Of a stretch of 21,950 bases of DNA, positions 7,146 to 14,721 are shown piece after piece. The stretch is taken from NCBI GenBank assembly GCA_946480585.1, contig CAMLKQ010000004.1, forward strand, positions 1-21,950. The letters run 5' to 3'. The DNA is from an uncultured Kangiella sp. GTDB lineage: Bacteria; Pseudomonadota; Gammaproteobacteria; Enterobacterales; DSM-103792. A program made the position numbers and the translations under genes. Each line of letters starts with the position of its first letter. Position 1 is the stretch's first letter. The notes under the pieces were generated by a model that was not told where the DNA came from, ran no database searches, and was given only the letters and a program-made list of their open reading frames with translations.

Positions 7146-7167
7146 GCGGCCACCCGGCCGCTTTTTT
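7146..7167. terminator. Bidirectional terminator between CPA1 gene and second nhaB
   Basis: GCGGCC-ACCC-GGCCGC is flanked by six A on the left (7140-7145) and six T on the right (7162-7167), so it can end transcription from both sides. It sits between two converging genes. Its core is almost the same as the terminator at 11783-11804. Confidence 0.92.
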
Positions 7168-7199
7168 GTTGTCCAGAATCTGGCAAGGCGCCGCAACGG

Positions 7200-8732
7200 T
7201 TACCACACCAGGTAGCGCAGCAGGCTGACATAGGCGACCGCTGTCATCACGACAAAGTAGGGCAGTGCCATCCAGACCATGCGGCCATAAGACAGTCGCA
7301 AGACCGGTGCCAGCGCCGAGGTCAGCAGGAACAGAAATGCCGCCTGCCCGTTCGGTGTGGCAATGCTCGGGATATTGGTGCCAGTATTGATGGCGATGGC
7401 CAGTGCATGGAACTGTTCCTGATCAATCAGGCCACTATCAAACGCTTTCTTCGCTTCGTCGATGTAGATGGTGGCAACGAACACGTTGTCACTGATGGCT
7501 GACAGCAAGCCATTGGCGAGGAAATACATCGAGATTTGTTCGCCGCCACCCATGCTGTTCAACCACTGGCTGACCGGCGCGAACAGGTGTTGCGATTCGA
7601 TGATGCCAACGACCGCGAAAAACACCACCAGCAAGGCTGAGAACGGCAGGGCTTCGGTGAACGCTTCGCCAATATGATGCTCTTCGGTGACGCCCATGAA
7701 CGTGGTCGTCAACACGATCACTGATAGACCGATCAGGCCAACCGGTGCGAGGTGGGTGGCGAGCGCAATGACCAGCCAGACACCGACCAGTGCCTGCACC
7801 CACAGGTTCATCACTTGCGCGCGGGTGCGCTCGCTGGCAGTTTTCTGCACCTGCGCTTCCAGCACGGTGCGCACCGTGTCGGGCAAACGGGCGCCATAAC
7901 CAAACCAGCCGAACCATTCCAGCAGCATGCACACCAGCAGGCCAGCGCCGAGCACCGGCATTGTCACGGGTGCCATCGCGACAAAGAACTCGGTGAAATT
8001 CCAGCCGGCGCGACTGGCGATCAGCAGGTTTTGCGGTTCGCCGACCATGGTGCAGACACCGCCCAATGCGGTACCGACGGCCGCGTGCATCAACAGATTG
8101 CGCAGGAATGCCCGGAACTGCTCCAGGTCGGCCTTGTGCGCTTCGGCGACATCCTCGTCATGCAGGTCAAAATCCGATGCGGATTCGCGTTGACTGGCAT
8201 AGCGATGAAAAATGGCATGAAAGCCAAAACCCACGCTGATGACGACGGCGATCACCGTCAAGGCATCGAGAAAAGCCGACAGGAACGCCGAGGTAAAGCA
8301 GAACAGCAAGGACAACCGCCATTTGCTTTTGACGCCGAGCAACATCTTGGTGAAGGTCACCATCAGCAGCTCTTTCATGAAATAGATGCCGGCAACCATG
8401 AACATCAGCAGCAGAAAGATATCGAGATTTTTCTCGATTTCATGGTGCAACAATTCCGGTGTCACCAGCCCCAGCAGCATGGCTTCCAGAGCGATCAAGC
8501 CGCCCGACAGCAGCGGATAGCACTTCAGCGCCATGGCCAACGTGAAGATGAATTCGGCAACGATGATCCATCCGGTCACGAATGGACCGACGCTGGTGAG
8601 CAGCAGCGGGTTCAGCAGCAGGAACGCGAGAATGCTGAGCTTGTACCAGGTCGGCGCGGGACCGAGGAAGCGCAAAAACAACAGCGACAAGCCACGTGCC
8701 GAGCCGGTGTCCGAGGCAATGTGTAAGGTCAT
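7200..8732 (-). CDS. nhaB: Na+/H+ antiporter NhaB, second copy
   Basis: A 510-residue polytopic membrane protein and a clear NhaB orthologue, closer by eye to E. coli NhaB than the first copy. It has [19 protein letters not shown] near 27-45, [20 protein letters not shown] near 59-78, [17 protein letters not shown] near 107-123 and [16 protein letters not shown] near 151-166. Asp156 is the conserved acidic residue. The C-terminal half contains [20 protein letters not shown] and [18 protein letters not shown]. NhaB is an electrogenic Na+/H+ antiporter used in Na+ extrusion and pH control. ATG 8732 lacks a strong ribosome-binding site, but the N-terminus aligns with the family and I see no better start. 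It converges on the CPA1 antiporter across a shared terminator, and the ybdK-like gene lies upstream on the same strand with a 268-base gap. Confidence 0.95.
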   Translation of the reverse strand: MTLHIASDTGSARGLSLLFLRFLGPAPTWYKLSILAFLLLNPLLLTSVGPFVTGWIIVAEFIFTLAMALKCYPLLSGGLIALEAMLLGLVTPELLHHEIEKNLDIFLLLMFMVAGIYFMKELLMVTFTKMLLGVKSKWRLSLLFCFTSAFLSAFLDALTVIAVVISVGFGFHAIFHRYASQRESASDFDLHDEDVAEAHKADLEQFRAFLRNLLMHAAVGTALGGVCTMVGEPQNLLIASRAGWNFTEFFVAMAPVTMPVLGAGLLVCMLLEWFGWFGYGARLPDTVRTVLEAQVQKTASERTRAQVMNLWVQALVGVWLVIALATHLAPVGLIGLSVIVLTTTFMGVTEEHHIGEAFTEALPFSALLVVFFAVVGIIESQHLFAPVSQWLNSMGGGEQISMYFLANGLLSAISDNVFVATIYIDEAKKAFDSGLIDQEQFHALAIAINTGTNIPSIATPNGQAAFLFLLTSALAPVLRLSYGRMVWMALPYFVVMTAVAYVSLLRYLVW

Positions 8733-9000
8733 GACGGGGGTGTCCCAAATTTTTGGCAGATAAAGATGACGCGTCAGCGATGCGTGGCAAGGCTGAACCC
8801 ATTAAAGCACCGACGGCGCCGGTGCGTCGTTGGCTAGCGTTGAGGCGGTTCGAACGGCGGTTGGCGCAGTGCGCCCAGCGGGCAGTGCAGCGCTGCCGCA
8901 TCGCCACGCGCGCTGCTGAGCAGATGCGAGCATGGTGTCGGCGGCAGTCTGGTGTGGTGCGACGGTGACAACCGGCGCTGCGGCGCGAGCGGATAGTGGG
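8733..9000. other. Intergenic region without a recognisable gene
   Basis: The 268 bases between the ybdK-like stop and the second nhaB start contain only short open frames that look like noise. I found no clear promoter, terminator or RNA. The nhaB promoter is expected here on the minus strand but has no standard boxes I can support. Confidence 0.5.
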
Positions 9001-10113
9001 TCATGATTGCCGCCACTGCTGGCAATGCCGGTTGACGACCGCAAGCAAATCATCGCCATCGGCAATTTGCCGACGGATTTGCACACTGCCGTTATGGCTC
9101 TGATCGGCCATGGTGGCGAGCCGATCCAGCGCTGCACCGGTGTTCAGTGCGCGGGCCGCAGGCTGCAGCAACGCCAAGGTGTTCAACAGATCACTGCGCA
9201 GGTCCACGGCTTGTTTGCTGAACGGATTGGTCAGGGTGGCGGCATAGCCGTGCCGGCAGGCCTGAAACAGATTGCGCCGATGCACCAGCTGCAACGTGTC
9301 CGGCATTGGTTGCCAGTGCTGGTCGAGCAAATGCTTGGCCAGCGTCTGGGCATAGGCGGCGAGATCTGCGGCGAGCTGAACCGTTAATGGCGTGTCGATA
9401 ATCCGGATTTCGACCGTGCCGTATTCCGGTTTCGGCCGGACATCCCAATACAGATCCTTGATGCTTTGCGCTACGCCGAGCGTCTGCAGCTCGTGGAAGT
9501 AATCACTGAATTCGCTCCAGTTGCGCAGCGCGGGCATGTGGCCGGCGAGCGGAAAGGTCCAGACTGCGGCCAAACGCGCACAGTCGAGGCCGGTATCAAC
9601 ACCGAGGTGGTACGGCGAGCTGGCGCCGAGCGCAACGAAATGCGGGATGTAGCGCAGCAGCTGTTGGCTTAGGTAGACCGCGGCATCGCCGTTCGGGCAG
9701 CCGATATGGATATGCTGACCAAAAACCGTGAATCGACGGGCGAGGTAACCGTAATCGTCGGCCAGTTGCTCGAAGCGCTCGCTCGGGAAAATCTGCCGAT
9801 CCGCCCAGTGCTGGAACGGATGGGTGCCGCCGCCACAGATGTCGATGCCAAGCTGGTCACAGGCATCGACAAGGGCGTCGCGCAGGGCTTGCAGATCGCT
9901 GCCCAGGCTGTCGATGTTGGTGTGCACCCGACTGTTCAGCTCAATCATGGAGCGGGTGATTTCCGGCTTGATTTGCGCCTGCAGCGGCTGGTCGGCAAAC
10001 AGGGCCAGCAGTTCCGGAGCCATCGGCGCCAGATCGCGGCTTTGCCGGTCGATCAACTGCAACTCCAGTTCCACACCGAGGCTCAGCGCGGGTGAAGCGG
10101 TGAATGTCTGCAT
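9001..10113 (-). CDS. ybdK: YbdK-type carboxylate-amine ligase (GCS2 family)
   Basis: A 370-residue protein of the glutamate-cysteine ligase type 2 family, the same size as E. coli YbdK (about 372). Landmarks are SLGVELELQLIDRQSRDL near 11-28 with metal/ATP-binding acidic residues, KPEITRSMIELNSRVH near 49-64, GGGTHPFQHW near 94-103, GQHIHIGCPNGDAAVYL and WDVRPKPEYGTVEIRIIDTP. YbdK-type enzymes show weak glutamate-cysteine ligase activity in vitro, but their physiological substrate is unsettled, so 'carboxylate-amine ligase' is the safe name. The ATG at 10113 has a good AGGAGGG just upstream. It is divergent from a MarR-type regulator, a typical layout for a regulator and its target, though no operator can be proved. 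Confidence 0.88.
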   Translation of the reverse strand: MQTFTASPALSLGVELELQLIDRQSRDLAPMAPELLALFADQPLQAQIKPEITRSMIELNSRVHTNIDSLGSDLQALRDALVDACDQLGIDICGGGTHPFQHWADRQIFPSERFEQLADDYGYLARRFTVFGQHIHIGCPNGDAAVYLSQQLLRYIPHFVALGASSPYHLGVDTGLDCARLAAVWTFPLAGHMPALRNWSEFSDYFHELQTLGVAQSIKDLYWDVRPKPEYGTVEIRIIDTPLTVQLAADLAAYAQTLAKHLLDQHWQPMPDTLQLVHRRNLFQACRHGYAATLTNPFSKQAVDLRSDLLNTLALLQPAARALNTGAALDRLATMADQSHNGSVQIRRQIADGDDLLAVVNRHCQQWRQS

Positions 10114-10185
10114 GGGCCCTCCTGTTGTGGTGTGGTATCGCTGTGGGGTTCGACGATAGTGCAGGCAGGCCGTCGTTGCGTATGC

Positions 10186-10195
10186 GTAAAATTAC
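10186..10195. promoter_or_regulatory. Possible dyad site in the ybdK-marR divergent region
   Basis: GTA-AAAT-TAC shares spacing with the strong dyads at 751 and 5833 and is followed by TTAG. It is centred about 46 bases before the predicted marR start site and about 42 before a possible minus-strand start behind CACTAT (10161-10156). Such a short dyad can occur by chance, so the link to the other sites is weak. Confidence 0.25.
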
Positions 10196-10202
10196 TTAGT
10201 AG

Positions 10203-10230
10203 TTGAGTTTTTCACTCGGGTAATTATATT
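10203..10230 (+). promoter_or_regulatory. Predicted promoter of the MarR-type gene
   Basis: TTGAGT (10203-10208), a 16-base spacer and TATATT (10225-10230) resemble a sigma-70 promoter in an AT-rich island. Transcription would start near 10237, leaving a leader of about 150 bases before ATG 10387. Confidence 0.5.
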
Positions 10231-10386
10231 TGTTCAAAGCCTATTTGTGTCAAGTGAAGCTGGCGATATCGCATCGGCATGGCTTGCCGTGGTGGCTGAA
10301 AGAAAGCGCTAGGCTTGCGAACAGATTGGCGCGAAAATGGCCAATCTCCACTGAAATCAGCCGATTGCCACCTGGATTCTCTTGCC

Positions 10387-10914
10387 ATGCCACGTCCGGT
10401 ACCCACGCCAGTCCCTGTCGCCCGCCCAGCCGCTCAAATTGGTACCGATACCTCGCCTGATGCCTCCGATGTATTGCGTAATTTTCGGCTGATTTTTGGC
10501 AATGTCCGGCTGCATTTCCGGCGTATTGAAGAAGCCTGCGGCTTGGGTGGTGCGCAGATCTGGGCGCTCGGTCTGGTGCGTGGGAAACCCGGGATACGGG
10601 TGTCGGAATTGGCCGATGCAATGAGTGTGCACCAGACGACGACCAGCAATCTGGTGGCCGGTCTGGTGCGAAAAGGCTTGTTGCGCCGGGAGCGCGCTCA
10701 GGATGACCAACGCGTGGTTCGTTTGTTCATCACCGAAGCCGCGGCCGCGCTTTTGCTGCGCTCTCCCGGTCCGGTCGAAGGTCTGTTGCTGCAAGCCTTG
10801 CGACACATGCAAAGCGATGACCTGAAACAGCTGGATATTGCACTGCAGCAAGTGCTGGCGCATATGCAGACCATTCACCCTGACGCGGCCGATATCCCCC
10901 TGACTGACATGTAG
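10387..10914 (+). CDS. MarR-family transcriptional regulator
   Basis: A 175-residue protein with the MarR winged-helix fold. After a Pro-rich, probably flexible N-terminus (about 1-25) come a dimerisation helix (about 27-50), the helix-turn-helix VSELADAMSVHQTTTSNLVA GLVRKGLL (about 72-99), a wing containing RRERAQDDQRVVRLFIT (about 100-116) and a C-terminal dimer helix. I chose ATG 10387; an upstream in-frame TTG at 10315 would add 24 residues without family character, and neither start has a strong ribosome-binding site. MarR proteins usually repress neighbouring genes and respond to small aromatic or oxidising molecules. The divergent ybdK-like gene is the obvious candidate target. The ligand is unknown. 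Confidence 0.85.
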   Translation: MPRPVPTPVPVARPAAQIGTDTSPDASDVLRNFRLIFGNVRLHFRRIEEACGLGGAQIWALGLVRGKPGIRVSELADAMSVHQTTTSNLVAGLVRKGLLRRERAQDDQRVVRLFITEAAAALLLRSPGPVEGLLLQALRHMQSDDLKQLDIALQQVLAHMQTIHPDAADIPLTDM

Positions 10915-10953
10915 CGCCCGACATCAAGTACCGATCGTCGCGGCGCGCTTTTC

Positions 10954-10982
10954 TTGCTTGCTGCGCTGGCCTTTGTTACTAA
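10954..10982 (+). promoter_or_regulatory. Predicted fadR promoter
   Basis: TTGCTT (10954-10959), a 17-base spacer and TACTAA (10977-10982) give a sigma-70-like promoter with a start near 10989. A FadR-like operator covers this predicted start. Confidence 0.5.
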
Positions 10983-10985
10983 TAG

Positions 10986-11002
10986 CGCCGGTCCAACCAG
11001 CT
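10986..11002. promoter_or_regulatory. FadR-like operator at the fadR promoter
   Basis: CGCCGGTCCAACCAGCT matches the FadR consensus ANCTGGTCNGACCAGNT at 12 of the 15 or so defined positions. It overlaps the predicted transcription start, a position suited to repression. Autoregulation is an inference. Confidence 0.45.
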
Positions 11003-11031
11003 GCCCGTCTGAATAACGAGAACGAGACACC

Positions 11032-11763
11032 ATGAATAAACCTGCGCGTGCCCAGAGTCCGGCGGCTTTCGCTGAGCAGTACATCGTCGAGTCCATCTGG
11101 CAGGGCAAGTTTGCACCGGGCACCATTTTGCCGGCTGAGCGCGAGTTATCGGAGCTCATCGGTGTGACCCGTACCACCTTGCGCGAAGTGTTGCAGCGGC
11201 TGGCCCGTGATGGCTGGCTCACCATCCAGCACGGCAAACCGACCCAAGTAAACGATATCTGGCATACCGCCGGTCTGAACATTCTCGATACCCTGACCCG
11301 GCTGGATGACGAAAACTCCCTGCAACTGGTCGATCAGTTGCTCGATGCCCGCACCAGTCTCAGCAGCGTCTACATCCGTGCTGCCGCCAAGCGCAACAAG
11401 GAAGCCGTGCTGCAATTGTTGGCGGAAGGCGAGCAGATTGGCGACGACGCGGAAAGCGTGACCCAGTTTGACTGGCGCATGCACCACACTTTGTCGCGGT
11501 TGTCGATGAACCCGGTCTACACCTTGGTGCTGAACGGTTTCCGCAGCATTTATTACCGCGTTGGCCGTTACCATTTCCAGCGCCCGGAAGCACGTGAACA
11601 GGCGCGAGCCTATTACCGCGCGCTGGCCGACGTTATCAAGAAAGACGATCTGAACGGTCTCAACTCGGTGATTTGGCAGGCCGGCCGGGAAAGCGGTCGG
11701 CTCTGGCAGGAGTCGCGAGCCAAACTGACCTCGCTGCACGATCTGCCGGTGGTTGGCATCTGA
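11032..11763 (+). CDS. fadR: Fatty acid metabolism regulator FadR
   Basis: A 243-residue GntR-family protein that closely follows E. coli FadR (239 residues) along its length. The DNA-binding domain has GTILPAERELSELIGVTRTT followed by LREVLQRLARDGWLTIQHGK. Arg37, Arg47, Thr48, Thr49, Arg51 and His67 match, with an offset of two, the DNA-contact residues of E. coli FadR. The C-terminal acyl-CoA domain keeps AGRESGRLW, equivalent to the YGHESGEIW segment that helps bind the CoA ligand. FadR represses beta-oxidation genes and activates unsaturated fatty acid synthesis; long-chain acyl-CoA releases it from DNA. ATG 11032 gives a start equivalent to the E. coli protein. The gene is monocistronic, converging on the spoVR operon across a strong terminator. 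Confidence 0.96.
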   Translation: MNKPARAQSPAAFAEQYIVESIWQGKFAPGTILPAERELSELIGVTRTTLREVLQRLARDGWLTIQHGKPTQVNDIWHTAGLNILDTLTRLDDENSLQLVDQLLDARTSLSSVYIRAAAKRNKEAVLQLLAEGEQIGDDAESVTQFDWRMHHTLSRLSMNPVYTLVLNGFRSIYYRVGRYHFQRPEAREQARAYYRALADVIKKDDLNGLNSVIWQAGRESGRLWQESRAKLTSLHDLPVVGI

Positions 11764-11782
11764 ATTGTCAGCGAATGAAAAA

Positions 11783-11804
11783 GCGGCCACTGGCCGCTTT
11801 TTTT
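11783..11804. terminator. Bidirectional terminator between fadR and spoVR
   Basis: GCGGCCACTGGCCGC is a perfect palindrome around one C; in RNA it would pair as GCGGC-CACTG-GCCGC. Five A precede it (11778-11782) and seven T follow (11798-11804), so it can act from either side. The core is nearly the same as that at 7146-7167. Confidence 0.92.
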
Positions 11805-11869
11805 ATGTTTGCAAAAACCTGCGTCTGAAAAGGGGCACAAAGGCCGATCGCAAAAAGCCGAACACAAAA

Positions 11870-13405
11870 TCAACCGTGTGCACGTTCCTTGTGGTTGTGA
11901 TCGCGTTCACTGATCGTACAGAGCGTCTGAACGTTGCCTTTTTCATCCAGCGTGTCAAGGCGGACATCAAAGCCCCAGAGCCGGTGCAGATGCCGCATCA
12001 CTTCCTCGTAGCCGTCGGCCAATGGCACGTTGTTGTGCGGCGTGTGGCGCAAGGTCATGCCGCGGTTGCCACGGACGTCGACATTCCAGACCTGGATGTT
12101 GGGTTCATTCATCGACAGGTTGTACTGGTTTGACAGCGACTGTCGAATGGCCCGGTAACCGGCTTCGTCGTGGATGGCAGTGATCGCCAACTCGCTTTGC
12201 TGCTCATCGTCCAGCACGGCGAACAGGCGGAACTGCCGCATCAAACGCGGCGACAAAAACTGGGCGACAAAGCTCTCGTCCTTGTAATTTCGCATGGCAA
12301 AGTCGAGCGTCTTCTGCCAGTCGCTGCCGGCGATGTCAGGGAACCAGTGCCGATCTTCCTCGTCCGGGTGTTCGCAGATGCGCTTGATGTCCATGTACAT
12401 GGCGAAGCCGAGCGCATACGGATTGATGCCAGAGAAATACGGGCTGTCGTAGGTGGGCTGATACACGACGTTGGTGTGCGAATGGAGAAACTCCATCATG
12501 AAGCCTTCAGTGATCAGGCCTTCATCATACAGCCGGTTCATGATGGTGTAATGCCAGAACGTCGCCCAGCCCTCGTTCATGACCTGGGTTTGCCGCTGCG
12601 GATAAAAGTACTGGCCGATCTTGCGGACAATGCGGACGATTTCCCGCTGCCACGGCTCCAGCAGCGGTGCATTCTTCTCGATAAAGTACAGGATGTTTTC
12701 CTGCGGTTCTTTTGGAAACCGGCTGGCTTCCCTCGCTTCCAACTTCTCTCGGCTGTGTGGAATCGTGCGCCACAGCTCATTCACCTGCGATTGCAGAAAG
12801 GCCTCGCGTTCGCGTTGCCGGCGCTGTTCCTCGCGCAGGCTGATAGGGTGGGGGCGTTTGTAGCGGTCGACACCATGGTTCATCAGGGCATGGCAGGAGT
12901 CCAGCAACCCTTCGACTGCCTCGATGCCATATTTCTCTTCGCAATCGGTGATGTAGCTCTTGGCAAACAGCAGGTAATCGATGATGGCTTCGGCGTCTGT
13001 CCAGGTCCGGAACAAGTAATTGCCTTTGAAAAAAGAGTTATGGCCATAGCTCGCATGGGCGATGACGAGGCACTGCATCATCATCGAGTTTTCTTCCATC
13101 AAATAAGCAATGCACGGACTTGAGTTGATGACGATCTCGTAAGCGAGGCCCATGTGGCCGCGCTTGTACTGCTGCTCATTGGTGATGAAGTGCTTGCCGA
13201 ACGACCAATGGTTGTAGCCTACCGGCATGCCGACACTGGCATAGGCGTCGAGCATTTGCTCGGCGGTAATGATTTCGATCTGGTTGGGATAGGTGTCGAG
13301 GCCAAACTCACTGGCGATGCGGGCGATTTCCCGGTGATAAGCGTCAATCAGCTCGACACTCCACTCCGAGCTGGTGGTTAGCGGCTGGCGTTTGCTCAGG
13401 GTCAT
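11870..13405 (-). CDS. ycgB: SpoVR family protein (YcgB-like)
   Basis: A 511-residue soluble protein of the SpoVR family, the same size as E. coli YcgB (about 510). It has the family N-terminus (TTSSEWSVELIDAYHREIAR), the segment GYNHWSFGKHF, the stretch MGLAYEIVINSSPCIAYLME, then LVIAHASYGHNSFFKGNYLF and a conserved MNEGWATFWHYTIMNRLYDE. His and Glu residues in these segments suggest a metal site, but the family has no proven enzymatic activity. SpoVR was first described in Bacillus cortex formation; in proteobacteria it is co-transcribed with prkA and yeaH and linked to stationary phase and stress. Its ATG lies 5 bases after the yeaH stop, so translation is probably coupled. It is the last gene of the operon. 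Confidence 0.94.
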   Translation of the reverse strand: MTLSKRQPLTTSSEWSVELIDAYHREIARIASEFGLDTYPNQIEIITAEQMLDAYASVGMPVGYNHWSFGKHFITNEQQYKRGHMGLAYEIVINSSPCIAYLMEENSMMMQCLVIAHASYGHNSFFKGNYLFRTWTDAEAIIDYLLFAKSYITDCEEKYGIEAVEGLLDSCHALMNHGVDRYKRPHPISLREEQRRQREREAFLQSQVNELWRTIPHSREKLEAREASRFPKEPQENILYFIEKNAPLLEPWQREIVRIVRKIGQYFYPQRQTQVMNEGWATFWHYTIMNRLYDEGLITEGFMMEFLHSHTNVVYQPTYDSPYFSGINPYALGFAMYMDIKRICEHPDEEDRHWFPDIAGSDWQKTLDFAMRNYKDESFVAQFLSPRLMRQFRLFAVLDDEQQSELAITAIHDEAGYRAIRQSLSNQYNLSMNEPNIQVWNVDVRGNRGMTLRHTPHNNVPLADGYEEVMRHLHRLWGFDVRLDTLDEKGNVQTLCTISERDHNHKERAHG

Positions 13406-13410
13406 GATGG

Positions 13411-14664
13411 TCAGGCCTTCTGCCGTTTGAACAGCTCACGGAACACAGGATAAATGTCGCTGGCCTCCTCGATCTGTTGCATCGCAAAGTTGCGGTACTG
13501 CGGCAGCAGCTCGGCATAGTGCTCCCACAGGCTCTGGTGATTGCGCTTGGTGATTTCGATGTATGCGTAATAGCGCACTTGCGGCAGAATCGATTTGGCC
13601 AGCAACTCCTGACAGATCGGCGAGTCATCCCCCCAGTTGTCGCCATCCGAGGCTTGCGCCGCGTAGATGTTCCAGAGTTGCGGCGAGTAGCGGGCGCGGA
13701 CGATTTCTTCCATCAGTTTCAGTGCGCTTGAGACCACGGTGCCACCGGTTTCCTGGGAGTAAAAGAACTCCTTTTCATCCACTTCCTTGGCCTGGGTGTG
13801 ATGGCGGATGAAAACGACTTGGACATTCTTGTAGGTCTTGGTCAGGAACAAATACAGCAGCAGGAAGAAGCGCTTCGCCATGTCCTTGGTAGCTTGATCC
13901 ATGGAGCCGGAGACATCCATCAGGCAGAACATCACCGCCTGTGTGGTTGGCACCGGTTGCTTGACGAAGGCGTTGAAGCGCAGATCAAAGGTGTCGATGA
14001 ACGGTACCTGGGCGATGCGCTCGCGCAGCAGCTCTATCCGTGCCCGCAATGCTTCCTGTTCGGCCGGGTCGGTGGGCGGTTGTTCGGCCTGTTCTTCCAG
14101 CTCGCGCAGCTCGCGCCGCGACTCGCCGGAGAGTGCAACCCGGCGGGCTAGCGCCCCGCGCAAGCTGCGAACGATGTTGAGGGTGGCGGGCACGCCGTCA
14201 GTCTTGAACCCGGCGCGGACCGTGCGGAACTGCTCGGTCTTGCGCAGCTGGGCGATATCCAGATTGGGCAGCTCCAGATCTTCAAACAGCAGATCAATGT
14301 ATTCGTCGCGCGACAGTTCAAAGCGGAATTCGTCTTCGCCTTCACCGCTGTCGCTGGCCCGGCGGCCTTGTCCGCGCGCTTCGCCGTTCAGTGGCCGCTT
14401 GATGCGATCGCCGCTGACAAATTCTTTGTTGCCCGGGTAGATCCGTTCGCGAGCACCGCCCTGTCCGCTGCGAAAAGTCGGTTCGCGGGTGTCCCGCGAC
14501 GGGATGGAGACGTTCTCGCCATTGTCGAGATCGGTGACGCTGCGTTTGTTCAGCTGGTCCGAAACCGCTTTCTTGATCTGGCTCTTGAACCGACGGATGA
14601 AGCGCTGCCGATTGACAGTGCTTTTGTTTTTGCTCCATTGCCGGCGATCAACGAGACGTGACAC
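13411..14664 (-). CDS. yeaH: YeaH/DUF444 family VWA-domain protein
   Basis: A 417-residue protein like E. coli YeaH (427). The N-terminus ([20 protein letters not shown]) is basic, followed by [20 protein letters not shown], an acidic low-complexity segment (about 100-112), a Glu/Arg-rich helical region (about 180-218) and a C-terminal von Willebrand A-like domain whose MIDAS motif DVSGS is at 250-254 ([18 protein letters not shown]). The start is GTG at 14664, supported by GAGGG seven bases upstream and by alignment of the basic N-terminus; the only nearby ATG is out of frame. VWA domains with MIDAS motifs bind metal and partner proteins. YeaH works genetically with the PrkA kinase, but its exact biochemical role is unknown. 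It is the middle gene of prkA-yeaH-spoVR. Confidence 0.93.
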   Translation of the reverse strand: MSRLVDRRQWSKNKSTVNRQRFIRRFKSQIKKAVSDQLNKRSVTDLDNGENVSIPSRDTREPTFRSGQGGARERIYPGNKEFVSGDRIKRPLNGEARGQGRRASDSGEGEDEFRFELSRDEYIDLLFEDLELPNLDIAQLRKTEQFRTVRAGFKTDGVPATLNIVRSLRGALARRVALSGESRRELRELEEQAEQPPTDPAEQEALRARIELLRERIAQVPFIDTFDLRFNAFVKQPVPTTQAVMFCLMDVSGSMDQATKDMAKRFFLLLYLFLTKTYKNVQVVFIRHHTQAKEVDEKEFFYSQETGGTVVSSALKLMEEIVRARYSPQLWNIYAAQASDGDNWGDDSPICQELLAKSILPQVRYYAYIEITKRNHQSLWEHYAELLPQYRNFAMQQIEEASDIYPVFRELFKRQKA

Positions 14665-14681
14665 GGCAGTGCCCTCATGGA

Positions 14682-14715
14682 GACACCGGCGCGGCAGCCT
14701 TGCCGCGCCGGTGTC
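14682..14715 (-). other. Perfect 15-bp intercistronic hairpin between prkA and yeaH
   Basis: GACACCGGCGCGGCA pairs perfectly with TGCCGCGCCGGTGTC around the loop GCCT (read on the plus strand). It begins 6 bases after the prkA stop and ends just before the yeaH ribosome-binding site. On the minus strand no T-run follows, so it is not a standard terminator. Such hairpins can block 3'-exonucleases or cause partial termination, giving more prkA than yeaH-spoVR product; this role is inferred. Confidence 0.75.
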
Positions 14716-14721
14716 GGGTTG

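Noticed and set aside
7752..8726. A 324-residue plus-strand frame opposite the second nhaB
   Set aside because: It is rich in His, Gln and Arg, as expected of the antisense of a membrane protein; the minus-strand NhaB match is unambiguous.
12170..13123. A 317-residue plus-strand frame opposite spoVR
   Set aside because: It is the antisense shadow of a clear SpoVR-family gene and has no start signal of its own.
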